Assembly (NCBI RefSeq): GCF_003481705.1
Contig: NZ_QULN01000007.1
Span: forward strand, 29,485-93,484
Length of the DNA stretch: 64,000 nucleotides
Source of the DNA: Butyricicoccus sp. OM04-18BH
GTDB taxonomy: Bacteria > Bacillota > Clostridia > Oscillospirales > Butyricicoccaceae
Direction of reading: 5' to 3'
Numbering within the stretch: the first letter of the stretch is position 1; every line of letters starts with the position of its first letter. Under the pieces are notes generated by a model that searched no databases, was not told the origin of the DNA, and was given only the letters and a program-made list of their open reading frames with translations. This document shows, one piece after another, positions 44,132-52,737 of the stretch. The position numbers and the translations under genes are program-made.

Positions 44132-45022
44132 ATGAAACTGTATACCTTTGATAATGGTGACGGCGTAAAGCGCGTCGGCGTAGAGCTTTCCGGCTTTCCG
44201 GGCCTCATCCGTGATGTGCGTGATTTCGGCCTTCCGTACCGCGATATGACCGACCTCATCCGTCACATCACCCCGTCCGAAAAGGAGCGCATCTCGGATC
44301 CCGAGGCCGCGCTCGACGGCCATCCGCTGCGCCTGTCCGCCGTCCGCGTCTGCTCGCCTATTCCCCATCCCGAGCAGGACATCATCTGCCTCGGCGTAAA
44401 CTACGCCGCGCACGCCGACGAAAGCGCCCAGTTCGACCGCAAGGCCTTTCTGCTCGACCGCAAGAAGGCGACCTATTTCAGCAAGCGCGCATATCAGACA
44501 AGCGGCCCGGACGACCTCATCCCCTCCTACCCTGAGCTCGTGACCAGCCTCGACTACGAAGCAGAGCTCGCCGTCATCATCGGCCGCGACTGCAAAAACG
44601 TCCGCGAGCGCGACGTTGCGGCCTGCATCTTCGGCTACACCGTGATGAACGATGTCTCCGCACGCAATCTTCAGACCGAGCACAACCAGTGGTATTTCGG
44701 CAAGTCGCTCGACGGCTTCACCCCGATGGGACCGTGCATCGTCACCGAGGACGAGGTCCCCTATCCCCCGGCGCTCTCCATCTCCTCTACGGTCAACGGC
44801 GAGCTGCGCCAGAACAGCAATACGAAATACCTGCTGCATTCCATCTCCGAGATCATCGCCGAGCTGTCGCAGGGCATGACCCTGCTCGCCGGTACGATCA
44901 TCGCGACCGGCACCCCCGCCGGTGTCGGCATGGGCTTCAACCCGCCGAAATTCCTCAAATCCGGCGACATCGTCACCTGCGAGATTGAGAAGATCGGCAG
45001 GCTCACCAACATGGTAAAGTAA
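44132..45022 (+). CDS. Fumarylacetoacetate hydrolase family protein
   Basis: The protein has 296 residues from the ATG at 44132 (AGGAG 10 nt before; a GTG at 44123 is too close). The C-terminal FAH domain has IICLGVNYAAHADE, SLDYEAELAVIIGRD, VMNDVSARNLQTEHNQW, FTPMGPCIVTEDEV and AGTIIATGTPAGVGMG. These hold the metal Glu/Asp residues and the His of the family. Members hydrolyse or decarboxylate 2-oxo acids with two carbonyls. The precise substrate is not clear. It is followed 15 bp later by a YbaK-type gene. Confidence 0.9.
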   Translation: MKLYTFDNGDGVKRVGVELSGFPGLIRDVRDFGLPYRDMTDLIRHITPSEKERISDPEAALDGHPLRLSAVRVCSPIPHPEQDIICLGVNYAAHADESAQFDRKAFLLDRKKATYFSKRAYQTSGPDDLIPSYPELVTSLDYEAELAVIIGRDCKNVRERDVAACIFGYTVMNDVSARNLQTEHNQWYFGKSLDGFTPMGPCIVTEDEVPYPPALSISSTVNGELRQNSNTKYLLHSISEIIAELSQGMTLLAGTIIATGTPAGVGMGFNPPKFLKSGDIVTCEIEKIGRLTNMVK

Positions 45023-45037
45023 AGGGGCGCGGCAGAA

Positions 45038-45529
45038 ATGGCAAAGAAATCGGCCTCCGAAAAGACTAACGTCATGCGCGTGCTCGAGCAGCACAAAATC
45101 GCCTATACCCCCCACGAGTACCCCCACGGCAAGGAAGCGGTGGACGGCGCATCGGTCGCGCACCTGCTCGGCCAGGACCCGGCGCAGGTGTTCAAGACGC
45201 TGGTCGCGCGCGGAAAATCCGGCGGCTTCCATGTGTTCGTCATCCCGGTCGAGAAGGAGCTTGACCTCAAAAAAGCCGCCAAAGCCTCGGGCGAAAAGTC
45301 GGTCGAGATGGTGCATGTCAAGGAACTGCTCGGCCTGACCGGCTATGTGCGCGGCGGCTGCTCGCCGGTCGGCATGAAAAAAGCCTTTCCGACCGTGTTC
45401 GACGAGAGCGTACTGAACGTTCCGACCGTCATGGTCTCCGCCGGAAAAATCGGCTATCAGGTCGAGTGCGCCCCGGCCGACCTCATCGGCCTTGTCCGCG
45501 CCCAGACCGCAGCCATCACGACGGAATAA
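45038..45529 (+). CDS. ybaK: Cys-tRNA(Pro)/Cys-tRNA deacylase (YbaK/EbsC)
   Basis: The protein has 163 residues. YbaK-type blocks: TNVMRVLEQHKIAYTPHEY, QDPAQVFKTLVARGKSGG (with the catalytic Lys of the family), VIPVEKELDLKKAAKASGEK, LLGLTGYVRGGCSPVG and PTVFDESVLNVPTVMVSAG. It hydrolyses Cys mischarged on tRNA-Pro. Convergent with the next gene: their ends overlap by 14 bp. Confidence 0.94.
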   Translation: MAKKSASEKTNVMRVLEQHKIAYTPHEYPHGKEAVDGASVAHLLGQDPAQVFKTLVARGKSGGFHVFVIPVEKELDLKKAAKASGEKSVEMVHVKELLGLTGYVRGGCSPVGMKKAFPTVFDESVLNVPTVMVSAGKIGYQVECAPADLIGLVRAQTAAITTE

Positions 45530-46283
45530 GCCCGGCCGCGTCCGGATACAGCGCGAACACGGTCTGCACGCCGCAGCCGGTGAGCTGCGCGAGCTTCGCC
45601 GCGAGCGTATCCGCGTCGTCGAACAGCACGAAGTGCGCCGCGCCCTCGCGGTCTGTGTAGGTAAAGTACCGCGCACACAGTTCGTGCGAGAAAAATACCT
45701 GTGCGCCGGTCTCGGCAAGCAGCGCCGCCCGTGCGGCGGCGGAAAGCGGCTTTCCGTCCGGCGAGGCAGAGGGCAGGGTAAAATCCTGCGACACCGGCTG
45801 AAGGAACGCCGCGACGCGGTGCGCCCCGTAAATGCCCTGCAATGAGGAAAAATATGCGGTCAGGCTGCCGCCCGAAAGCGCGGTCGAAACGGTCAGCACC
45901 GCATGCTCCAGATCGCGCCCGATGTTCACCGGAACATAGAGCGGGATGCCGTCCTCCGCGAGCGCTTCATCAAAGGCGCGCAGCAGCGCGAGGGTCTGCG
46001 CCGTCTCGCGCTCGAAATCCGCGAACACACCGGGCGCGTTTACGCGCTTCGCCTCAAAGGCGAGGTCGAGAGCGAGACGCTCGGGACTGCACAGCCGCAG
46101 CCCGCGCGGCGGATCGCACAAGCCGAGAAAGCAGCCGCGCTGCATCGCCGGGAGCTGTCTGCGCTCGAGCGCTCCGTTTTCGCTCAGCCCGAGGCACAGA
46201 TGAAGCACCTGCATTCCCTGCGCGGCGGCGCGCACGGCGTCCCGTCCGGCGCACACAGCTACCAGATTTTTGGTATATACCAT
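45516..46283 (-). CDS. Conserved-looking protein of unknown function
   Basis: The protein has 255 residues. It reads as a soluble alpha/beta protein (MVYTKNLVAVCAGRDAV, LYVPVNIGRDLEHAVLTV, YFSSLQGIYGAHRVAAFLQP, FALYPDAAGLIPS). The pattern of short strands and helices suggests a TIM-barrel-like glycoside-hydrolase fold, but I found no catalytic motif. There is no signal peptide. Its 3' end overlaps ybaK by 14 bp, a tight convergent arrangement. Coding is supported by codon bias in frame rather than by family. Confidence 0.6.
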   Translation of the reverse strand: MVYTKNLVAVCAGRDAVRAAAQGMQVLHLCLGLSENGALERRQLPAMQRGCFLGLCDPPRGLRLCSPERLALDLAFEAKRVNAPGVFADFERETAQTLALLRAFDEALAEDGIPLYVPVNIGRDLEHAVLTVSTALSGGSLTAYFSSLQGIYGAHRVAAFLQPVSQDFTLPSASPDGKPLSAAARAALLAETGAQVFFSHELCARYFTYTDREGAAHFVLFDDADTLAAKLAQLTGCGVQTVFALYPDAAGLIPS

Positions 46284-46477
46284 GAAAAACGACTCCTTTA
46301 CATTATCGTGACGTCACTCTGGACTTTTACGGTAAATTCCTTTACACTATACGCAGGGAGCCGCATTTTCATGAGCCTGCCAGGGCGTTCCCACCCGGAC
46401 TTTTTTATCGGCAGACCAAATGTCTCCTGCAAAAATCCCGAACGTTCCTTTTCCGTTCGTTCAGAAAGAGTGTACGA

Positions 46478-46987
46478 ATGAGCAAATTCATACCCGATTA
46501 CGTTTTCGACTCGATATACGACATCACGCCCGAGATCCTGCAAAGCCACGGCATCCGCGCCGCGCTGATCGATCTGGACGGCACGATGGTCTCGCACAAG
46601 ACCGCCCTGCCCACTGAGGAGGTCGCGGCCTTCCTCCGCCGTCTGGAGGGCAACGGCATTCATGTTGTCGTCTTTTCCAACAACAACGCGAACCGCGTCG
46701 GCACGTTCTGCGAGCCGCTCGGCGTGGATTTCATCAGCCGCGCCCACAAGCCGTTCGCGCGCGCTTATGCACAGGCTGTGGAAAAGCTCGGCCTGCCGAT
46801 CGACCAGATCGCGGTCATCGGCGACCAGATCTACACCGATGTGTTCGGCGGCAACCGCGCCGGTGCGCTGACCTGCTATGTTGAGACGCTTGACCGCCGT
46901 TTTTTCTGGATCAACGTCCGCTACCAGCTTGAGCGCGGCTTTATCGCGCGCGGACGGCGCAGAATGGAGGCGAAACGCCATGGCTGA
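46478..46987 (+). CDS. YqeG-family HAD-IIIA phosphatase
   Basis: The protein has 169 residues. HAD motifs: AALIDLDGTMVSHKT (Asp nucleophile and the second Asp), VVVFSNNNANRVGTF (motif II), HKPFARAYAQAV (Lys, motif III) and IAVIGDQIYTDVFGGNRAG (acidic motif IV). It is a small cytoplasmic phosphatase of the PGP/YqeG group; the substrate is not established, possibly a phosphatidylglycerophosphate-like or nucleotide phosphate. The stop overlaps the next ATG by 8 bp, so it heads an operon with the TIM-barrel enzyme, aroQ and the M24 peptidase, as YqeG does in many Firmicutes. Confidence 0.9.
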   Translation: MSKFIPDYVFDSIYDITPEILQSHGIRAALIDLDGTMVSHKTALPTEEVAAFLRRLEGNGIHVVVFSNNNANRVGTFCEPLGVDFISRAHKPFARAYAQAVEKLGLPIDQIAVIGDQIYTDVFGGNRAGALTCYVETLDRRFFWINVRYQLERGFIARGRRRMEAKRHG

Positions 46988-47840
46988 GCCCCGTTTCGGC
47001 CCTGCCGGAAATTCCGAGTCCTTCGCAGCCGCCGGCTTCAAGAAAAGCGAGGACGCGCCCGCATGGCTCGCGCAGATGGGCCTTACCGCCTTCGAGTATC
47101 AGTGCGGCCGCGGCGTGCGCTGCGGCGAGGAGACCGCGCTGAAGATCGGCGCGGCGGCAAAACAGCACGGCATCCGCATGAGCATCCATGCGCCGTACTT
47201 CATCAACCTCTCCTCCGAGGAGAGCGAACGCATGGAGAAAAATGTCGGCTATGTACTCGAGACCGCCCGTCTCGCCGTGCCGCTCGGCGCGACGCGCATG
47301 GTCGTCCACTGCGGCGGTCAGGGCAAGCTGACGCGCGACCGCGCCATGCGAAATTCTCACGCGAACGTAAAAAATATCCTGCGTGCGCTCGATGAGGCGC
47401 ATCTCACCGGCTGCACGGTCTGTCTCGAGACCATGGGCAAGAAGAGCGTCCTCGGCACGGCAGAGGAGGTCTGTGAGCTGGTCGCTGCGGACGACCGTCT
47501 GCTGCCCTGCATCGACTTCGGCCACCTCAACTGCCGCACCGGCGGCCGTATGAACACGCGCGAGGAGGTGGCGGCGCTGTTCGACCTGATGGAAAACACC
47601 ATCGGCCGCGAGCGCACCGCAAAGCTCCACGCCCATTTCTCGCACATCGAATACAACGACAAGGGCGAGGTGCGCCACCTCACCTTCGCGGACACGGTCT
47701 ACGGCCCGGATTTTGCGCCGGTCGCCGCAGAGACCGCTGCGCGCGGCTACACGCCGACCTTCATCTGCGAGTCCGCCGGGACACAGGCCGAGGACGCGCT
47801 GGCCATGAAGCGCTGCTATCAAACCTGCAAAGGGGAATAA
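46980..47840 (+). CDS. TIM-barrel protein of the endonuclease IV/AP-endonuclease-2 family
   Basis: The protein has 286 residues from the ATG at 46980 (GGAGG 9 nt before). EndoIV-like metal-site blocks are SIHAPYFINLSS (His), MVVHCGGQG (His), CLETMGKKSVLG (Glu), CIDFGHLNC (Asp, His), HAHFSHIEY (His) and FICESAG (Glu). Such proteins bind three zinc ions; true endonuclease IV nicks abasic DNA, whereas others are sugar isomerases. The motif set suggests the DNA-repair type, but the protein is slightly divergent. Confidence 0.78.
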   Translation: MAEPRFGPAGNSESFAAAGFKKSEDAPAWLAQMGLTAFEYQCGRGVRCGEETALKIGAAAKQHGIRMSIHAPYFINLSSEESERMEKNVGYVLETARLAVPLGATRMVVHCGGQGKLTRDRAMRNSHANVKNILRALDEAHLTGCTVCLETMGKKSVLGTAEEVCELVAADDRLLPCIDFGHLNCRTGGRMNTREEVAALFDLMENTIGRERTAKLHAHFSHIEYNDKGEVRHLTFADTVYGPDFAPVAAETAARGYTPTFICESAGTQAEDALAMKRCYQTCKGE

Positions 47841-47844
47841 CGAT

Positions 47845-48279
47845 ATGAAAAAAGTATTACTCATCCACGGACCCAACCTCAATCTGACGGGCATGCGCGA
47901 GCCGGGCATCTACGGCACGGACACCCTCGCCTCCATCAATGCCGAGGTCGTCCAGAAATGCGAGCGGCTCGGCATGGACTGCTCGGTATTCCAGTCCAAC
48001 TCCGAGGGCGCGCTCATCGACCGCATCCATGCGGCCCGTGAGGACTGTGACGCGATCATCATGAATGCCGGCGCGTACACGCATTACAGCTACGCCATTC
48101 GCGACGCCATCGCGGCGGTGCGCCTGCCCTGCGTCGAGGTTCATATGTCCAATGTCCACGCACGCGAGGAATTCCGCCACAAGTCGGTCATCGGCCCGGT
48201 CTGCGCCGGCGTGATCGCCGGCTTCGGCAGGCAGAGCTACCTGCTCGCGGTCGACGCGGTCAAGTCTATCATCGGTTAA
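47845..48279 (+). CDS. aroQ: Type II 3-dehydroquinate dehydratase
   Basis: The protein has 144 residues, the right size for type II. Motifs: LLIHGPNLNLTGMREPGIYG (flexible lid with the catalytic Arg-Tyr region), FQSNSEGALIDRIHAA, NAGAYTHYSYAIRDAI and EVHMSNVHAREEFRHKSV. It dehydrates 3-dehydroquinate in the shikimate pathway, acting as a dodecamer. It is the third gene of the yqeG operon, directly followed by the M24 peptidase. Confidence 0.96.
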   Translation: MKKVLLIHGPNLNLTGMREPGIYGTDTLASINAEVVQKCERLGMDCSVFQSNSEGALIDRIHAAREDCDAIIMNAGAYTHYSYAIRDAIAAVRLPCVEVHMSNVHAREEFRHKSVIGPVCAGVIAGFGRQSYLLAVDAVKSIIG

Positions 48280-48292
48280 GAGGCGAAAACAC

Positions 48293-49357
48293 ATGAAACG
48301 AGACGATTTAAGAGCTTTTCTCGCAGAAAAGCCGTATGACGCGATGGTGCTGACGAGCGAGATCAGCCGCCGCTACGCGACCGGCTTCCACTCCACCGCA
48401 GGCGCGGTCTACCTCTCCGCGAAGCAGGCCGTTTTCTTCACGGACTTCCGCTATGCCGAGGCGGCGCGCGCGGCCATCTCGGATTTCGAGGTGCGCGAGA
48501 TCAAGGCAGGACAGAGCTATTCCTCCCTCATCAACGGGCTGATCGAGGAGGACGGCGCGAAAAAGGTCGCGCTCGAGGACAAAACGCTGACCTACGCGGA
48601 GTTTATGTCGTGGTCCACCGCGCTCCACGCGACGGCGGTCCGTCTCGAGGACGGCGTGGAAAGCCTGCGCATGATGAAGGAGGACACCGAGGTCGAAAAG
48701 ATCGTTGCGGCGCAGCGTATCGCCGAGCAGGCGCTCGAGGAGGTGCTGAACGACATCAGGATCGGTGTGACCGAAAAGGAGATCGCCGCCCGCCTGACCT
48801 ACCTCATGCTGCACTACGGCGCGGAAAATATGTCGTTCGACCCGATCGTTGTTTCCGGCGCGAACAGCTCCAAACCGCACGGTGTGCCCACCGAAAAGAC
48901 CATCGAGGCAGGCGATTTCGTCACGATGGACTTCGGCTGCATCTATGACGGCTACTGCTCGGACATGACACGCACGGTCGCGGTCGATCATGTGACCGAT
49001 GAAATGCGTCTCGTCTACGACACCGTGCTGAACGCGCAGCTCGCAGGCATCGCATGCTGCAAGGCAGGAGTTTCCGGACGTGACGTCGATGCGGCAGGCC
49101 GCCGCATCATCGAGCAGGCCGGTTACGGCGACGCCTTCGGCCACGGATTCGGCCACGGCGTCGGTCTGGAGATCCATGAGGCGCCGACGGCTTCGCCGCG
49201 CGGCGACAGCCTTCTCCCCGCCGGCAGCATCGTCACCGCCGAGCCGGGCATCTATCTCCCGGGCAGATTCGGCGTGCGCATCGAGGATATGCTGTACGTC
49301 ATCGAGGACGGCTGCATCGACCTCACCGACGCGCCGAAATCGCTGCTCATCCTCTAA
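48293..49357 (+). CDS. M24-family Xaa-Pro aminopeptidase
   Basis: The protein has 354 residues. A creatinase N-terminal domain (residues 1-120) is followed by the pita-bread domain with metal ligands: Asp in TMDFGCIYDGYCSDM, His in GHGFGHGVGLEIHEAP, Glu in TAEPGIYLPG and Glu in RIEDMLYV. It removes N-terminal residues before proline in peptides. The order aroQ, M24 peptidase (then often efp) is a common Firmicute operon; here efp is not in the window and a terminator follows directly. Confidence 0.93.
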   Translation: MKRDDLRAFLAEKPYDAMVLTSEISRRYATGFHSTAGAVYLSAKQAVFFTDFRYAEAARAAISDFEVREIKAGQSYSSLINGLIEEDGAKKVALEDKTLTYAEFMSWSTALHATAVRLEDGVESLRMMKEDTEVEKIVAAQRIAEQALEEVLNDIRIGVTEKEIAARLTYLMLHYGAENMSFDPIVVSGANSSKPHGVPTEKTIEAGDFVTMDFGCIYDGYCSDMTRTVAVDHVTDEMRLVYDTVLNAQLAGIACCKAGVSGRDVDAAGRRIIEQAGYGDAFGHGFGHGVGLEIHEAPTASPRGDSLLPAGSIVTAEPGIYLPGRFGVRIEDMLYVIEDGCIDLTDAPKSLLIL

Positions 49358-49372
49358 AACAGCGCAAAAGTT

Positions 49373-49402
49373 AAGGGTATCTGCCTATGCAGATACCCTT
49401 TT
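49373..49402 (+). terminator. Terminator of the yqeG-aroQ-peptidase operon
   Basis: AAGGGTATCTGC (49373-49384) pairs with GCAGATACCCTT (49389-49400), with TTTT after. It is also suitable for the convergent AI-2E-family gene. Confidence 0.9.
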
Positions 49403-49403
49403 G

Positions 49404-50759
49404 TCATACTTTTTCGTCGTTTTCGGTTTTACTCTGCTCCTTCGCCTTTGCGGCGGCGCGGCGCTCGCGCGCGCTCACCGGCGGAACATTGCTCGACACA
49501 TGTACAAACTGCCTCGTTCCCGCATCAAGCCGCTTGTCGCCGCGGTAGTCGTTCGTGTCCTCGGACAGACCGCGGTTATGCAGCAGATGGTTGATGCACT
49601 CGGAAACGATGCTGTAAATGACCGCGAACAGCGGTACGCCGATCGCCATGCCGACAAAGCCGAACAGGCCGCCGAAGATCAGAATGGCAAACATGACCCA
49701 GAAGCTCGAAAGGCCGGTCGAGTTGCCGAGGATCTTCGGGCCGAGGATATTGCCGTCGATCTGCTGAAGAATGATGATGAAGATAACGAAGTACAGCGCC
49801 TGAAGCGGACTTGTGACCATGATCAGGATCGCGCTCGGAATAGCGCCGATAAACGGGCCGAAGAACGGGATAATGTTCGTAACACCGATAATGACCGAGA
49901 TCAGCAGCGCGAAGGACGACTCGATGGTCAGCAGCCCCACCGACATCATGACGCGCATACCGATGAAGCACAGCACGCCGATGATGAGCGAGTCGATGAG
50001 CTTGCCGGTGATGAAGCCGCCAAACACGCGGTGAATGTATGCGACGCGCTCGATGATCGAGTTCGCCCGCTCGATGGAGAACAGGCTGTACGTCATCTTT
50101 TTGGCCTGCGCGCAGAAGGTCTCCTTGCCGTTCAGAATATAAAGAGCGATGATGATGCCGATCAGAATATCAACGACGACCGAAACCGTCGTAACGACGC
50201 CCGTCATCATGGTGACGAGGTGCGGCAGCGCGATGTTCTGCACCCAGTTGACCAGCTGTTCGGAAAACTGCTCATAGACCTGCATGAAGTTGCGCGCGAT
50301 GACCGGGTTGTCCTTCAGAAGTCCCGTCACCCAGTTCGACACGTCGTTCATATAGGTATCCGCTGACTCGACGATGGAAAAAATGCTGACGACGAGCTGC
50401 GGCAGCACCATCCAGAGCAGGCCCGCCACAACGGCGAGACCGATGATCAGCGTCAGCAGGCTGCTGATGCCCTTGGCGATGCGCGTTCCGTGGGCGAATT
50501 TTCTCGACATCGGCGGCTCGATGCGCCGGTAAAGCATATTAAAGACCGGCATGAGCAGATACGCCATGACAAAGCCGTAAATAAACGGACTGAGCGCGCC
50601 GAACAGCTTTTTCACCACGTTCCAGATGAACGGGAGCTTGATCAGCACGAACGCCACGAGAACGCAGCAGCCGATAACGCAGAAAGCGGTCAGTCCCCAC
50701 TGAAAATAGTGGGGCTGCTCGCTGAATTTTGACTTTTTGGGTTCGTTTGGATTCTCCAT
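49404..50759 (-). CDS. AI-2E family transporter (PerM-type membrane protein)
   Basis: The protein has 451 residues with about eight membrane segments: two or three near the N-terminus (GLTAFCVIGCCVLVAFVLIK, FIYGFVMAYLLMPVFNML) and the rest after 190. The central extracellular loop and FINGPK-type FFGPFIGAIPSAILIMVTSP and QIDGNILGPKILGNSTGLS are family hallmarks. The tail is charged and cytoplasmic (SARERRAAAKAKEQSK). Members include AI-2 exporters and Na+/H+ antiporters; the substrate is unknown. It is the last gene of a four-gene run on this strand. Confidence 0.9.
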   Translation of the reverse strand: MENPNEPKKSKFSEQPHYFQWGLTAFCVIGCCVLVAFVLIKLPFIWNVVKKLFGALSPFIYGFVMAYLLMPVFNMLYRRIEPPMSRKFAHGTRIAKGISSLLTLIIGLAVVAGLLWMVLPQLVVSIFSIVESADTYMNDVSNWVTGLLKDNPVIARNFMQVYEQFSEQLVNWVQNIALPHLVTMMTGVVTTVSVVVDILIGIIIALYILNGKETFCAQAKKMTYSLFSIERANSIIERVAYIHRVFGGFITGKLIDSLIIGVLCFIGMRVMMSVGLLTIESSFALLISVIIGVTNIIPFFGPFIGAIPSAILIMVTSPLQALYFVIFIIILQQIDGNILGPKILGNSTGLSSFWVMFAILIFGGLFGFVGMAIGVPLFAVIYSIVSECINHLLHNRGLSEDTNDYRGDKRLDAGTRQFVHVSSNVPPVSARERRAAAKAKEQSKTENDEKV

Positions 50760-50862
50760 AAATTCATTCCTTTCCTGCCCGCTCCGGACGGGCGCAAGCC
50801 GGAGAAAACCGCTCAGGACAAAGCCGCATCACGGAACAGGCGCGGCCTCCGGCGGCGCGGTC

Positions 50863-51165
50863 TTACTCCTCCTCGTCGAAGAAGATCCGCCAGAGCATAT
50901 ACAGCCAGCTCGCCGCGAACGCCACAAAGAACAGCGTGCGCAGCTTTTTGAAGCACTTGGAAAAGCAGGTGCCGAGCCACAGGCCGAGCGAGAGCAGGCA
51001 GGTCTCGAAAATCGCGAAATCGAACAGCGAGAAGCCGTGCGCCTTTTCTACGGCATGATTGGTCCAGCGGCTCGCGGTGCCGCGCGCCTCGTCGGCGTAA
51101 TGGAGCATCTGCTCTGCACGGGCGCGGAGCGCTTCGCGGTCAACGTTTTCCAGATAGTTTTTCAT
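50863..51165 (-). CDS. Small membrane protein of unknown function
   Basis: The protein has 100 residues; GAAGGAGAG is 8 nt before the ATG. A soluble helical N-terminus (residues 1-45, charged) precedes a hydrophobic segment FAIFETCLLSLGLWLG, then a short basic loop (KCFKKLR) and a second segment TLFFVAFAASWLYMLWRIFF with an acidic end (DEEE). It looks like a two-span hairpin membrane protein. No family is recognised. It lies between the exonuclease gene and the AI-2E-family gene on the same strand. Confidence 0.65.
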   Translation of the reverse strand: MKNYLENVDREALRARAEQMLHYADEARGTASRWTNHAVEKAHGFSLFDFAIFETCLLSLGLWLGTCFSKCFKKLRTLFFVAFAASWLYMLWRIFFDEEE

Positions 51166-51183
51166 AGCGTGTCTCTCCTTCTG

Positions 51184-51819
51184 TTACAGATTGCGTTTTG
51201 CAGGAGTCCTGCGTTTTTCGATCGTATTCTTTGCGATGCTGCACGGCGTTTTCCCCATCGAGGAAATGCGGCCCATGCGCATGCCGATCGTATCGGCAAG
51301 CACGGCAGCGTCCGGGGCGCCGGTCTCGCGGAGCGCGGCCTGCAGGATCAGACCGGCGGCTCTCGCGTCCGAGCCGGCCTCATGATGGTCGAGCGTGATG
51401 CCGAGATAATCGGATACGGTATCCAGTTTATGATTGGCAAGGTCCGGCCATACACGCTGCGAGACCTTTACCGTGCATACATAGCGGCATTCCGGCATCG
51501 GCAGCCCGTAATGCGCCAGACAGGCGCACAGCACGCCGGTGTCGAACATCGCGTTGTGCGCGACGAGGACGCTCCCCTCTGCGAGGGGCGCAAGCTCGCG
51601 CCAGAACGACGCGAACGACGGCGCATCCTGCACCATGTTTTCCTTGATGTGGTTGACGCGGACGTTGCCCCAGTGAAATTTGCCGGCGCAGGCGGGCGGC
51701 CTCAGCAGCGAAACGCGCTCTCCGACCAGCCTGCCGTCCTCGAAAATGCTGACGCCGAGCGCACAGGCGCTGAGCGGCGAGGCGTTTCCGGTCTCGAAAT
51801 CGAGTGCGAAGTATCTCAC
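51184..51819 (-). CDS. 3'-5' exonuclease, DnaQ/DEDDh-like
   Basis: The protein has 211 residues from a GTG at 51819 (GGAGG 7 nt before); the longer frame upstream covers the neighbouring gene. DEDDh motifs: ALDFETGNA (Exo I Asp-Glu), LVAHNAMFDTGVL (Exo II Asp), and HHEAGSDARAAG (Exo III His-Asp). The last part has SSMGKTPCSIAKNTIEKRR, a basic tail seen in Firmicute homologues. It is a small proofreading or RNA-trimming-type nuclease without a polymerase domain. The start overlaps the DUF2461 stop by 4 bp. Confidence 0.9.
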   Translation of the reverse strand: MRYFALDFETGNASPLSACALGVSIFEDGRLVGERVSLLRPPACAGKFHWGNVRVNHIKENMVQDAPSFASFWRELAPLAEGSVLVAHNAMFDTGVLCACLAHYGLPMPECRYVCTVKVSQRVWPDLANHKLDTVSDYLGITLDHHEAGSDARAAGLILQAALRETGAPDAAVLADTIGMRMGRISSMGKTPCSIAKNTIEKRRTPAKRNL

Positions 51820-52532
51820 AGGCGCACCTCCCGGCCGGCGGCCGCGCGTTCCTTGCCCGCGAGCAGAAAACGGTAAAAGGGCGCGAGCTTTTTCATGGTC
51901 TCGAGCATCGGTCCGACGAACGAGCCGTCGAGCACAGGCGCGAAGTCCTCGCCTTCGCGAAAATCCACACCGATCTCCTTGCGGTTCAGCCACGACTGGT
52001 ATTCCGGCTTCGCGTCGGGGTATTTCGGGCGCTTGTACAGCTCGCCTGCAAGCGTCACCTCCGGGCAGCGCTTCACCGCCTCAAAGGCGTCGAGGAACAG
52101 TCTGTCCTCGTGCAGGATCATGTCGCGCAGCGCCTGCATCTCGCCCGTGCCCCATGCGCCCCAGCAGCCCCACGCCCAGTATTCGGGGTGCAGCTCAAAA
52201 TAATAGCACGGCATGCTTTCGTGCTGCCGGCGCGCTCTGCGGAAGAAAAGCCACAGATTTGCGCGGTAAAGCGTCTTGTCCCTGGTATAGCGGGTATCGC
52301 GCCGCACGCGCGAGACCATGCGCGAGGGCACGGTGACGAACTGTGCGTCGATCTGCTGCATGACGGGCGTCATCTGCTCGATCAGCTCATAAAACGGCGT
52401 GATGGCGAGTTTCTTGATCTCGTTTTTATGTTCTTCGTAAAATTCCTTGCTGTTTTGCAGGCGGTTAAGCTGAAGCAGGTCGACGCCTGCTGCGGAAAAG
52501 CCTGTGAATGCCATAATATCTGTCTGTTCCAC
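51816..52532 (-). CDS. DUF2461 domain protein
   Basis: The protein has 238 residues as called, or 232 if the ATG at 52514 (MAFTGFS) is the start; neither has a good ribosome site. It shows DUF2461 features: LNRLQNSKEFYEEHKNEIKK, RDTRYTRDKTLYRANLW and YYFELHPEYWAWGCW. The family is of unknown role in many bacteria. No membrane segment is seen. It is the first gene of a four-gene minus-strand run ending with the AI-2E-family transporter. Confidence 0.85.
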   Translation of the reverse strand: MEQTDIMAFTGFSAAGVDLLQLNRLQNSKEFYEEHKNEIKKLAITPFYELIEQMTPVMQQIDAQFVTVPSRMVSRVRRDTRYTRDKTLYRANLWLFFRRARRQHESMPCYYFELHPEYWAWGCWGAWGTGEMQALRDMILHEDRLFLDAFEAVKRCPEVTLAGELYKRPKYPDAKPEYQSWLNRKEIGVDFREGEDFAPVLDGSFVGPMLETMKKLAPFYRFLLAGKERAAAGREVRL

Positions 52533-52666
52533 CTTTGTCTTGATCCGCAGGAAGCAAAAAAACGTGCTTCCTGCCTTATTATATTTTAACCCCTCGTGTA
52601 TGGTAAAGCAAGGAGAATTTCGCCTTGAAGATGTTAAGAAAATATGTCCGCGCGCTTCGCTTTATT

Positions 52667-52708
52667 TTGACAAGTCCCTTCTCTGCGGTGTATAATACAG
52701 TATTATAC
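52667..52708 (+). promoter_or_regulatory. Promoter of the Lrp-type regulator gene with overlapping palindrome
   Basis: TTGACA (52667-52672) and TATAAT (52691-52696) have an 18-bp spacer. A perfect inverted repeat GTATAATA-CAG-TATTATAC (52690-52708) overlaps the -10, about 30 bp before the gene, a likely autoregulatory operator. Confidence 0.7.
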
Positions 52709-52737
52709 TAAAAAAATATACCGGGAGGCTGATTATT

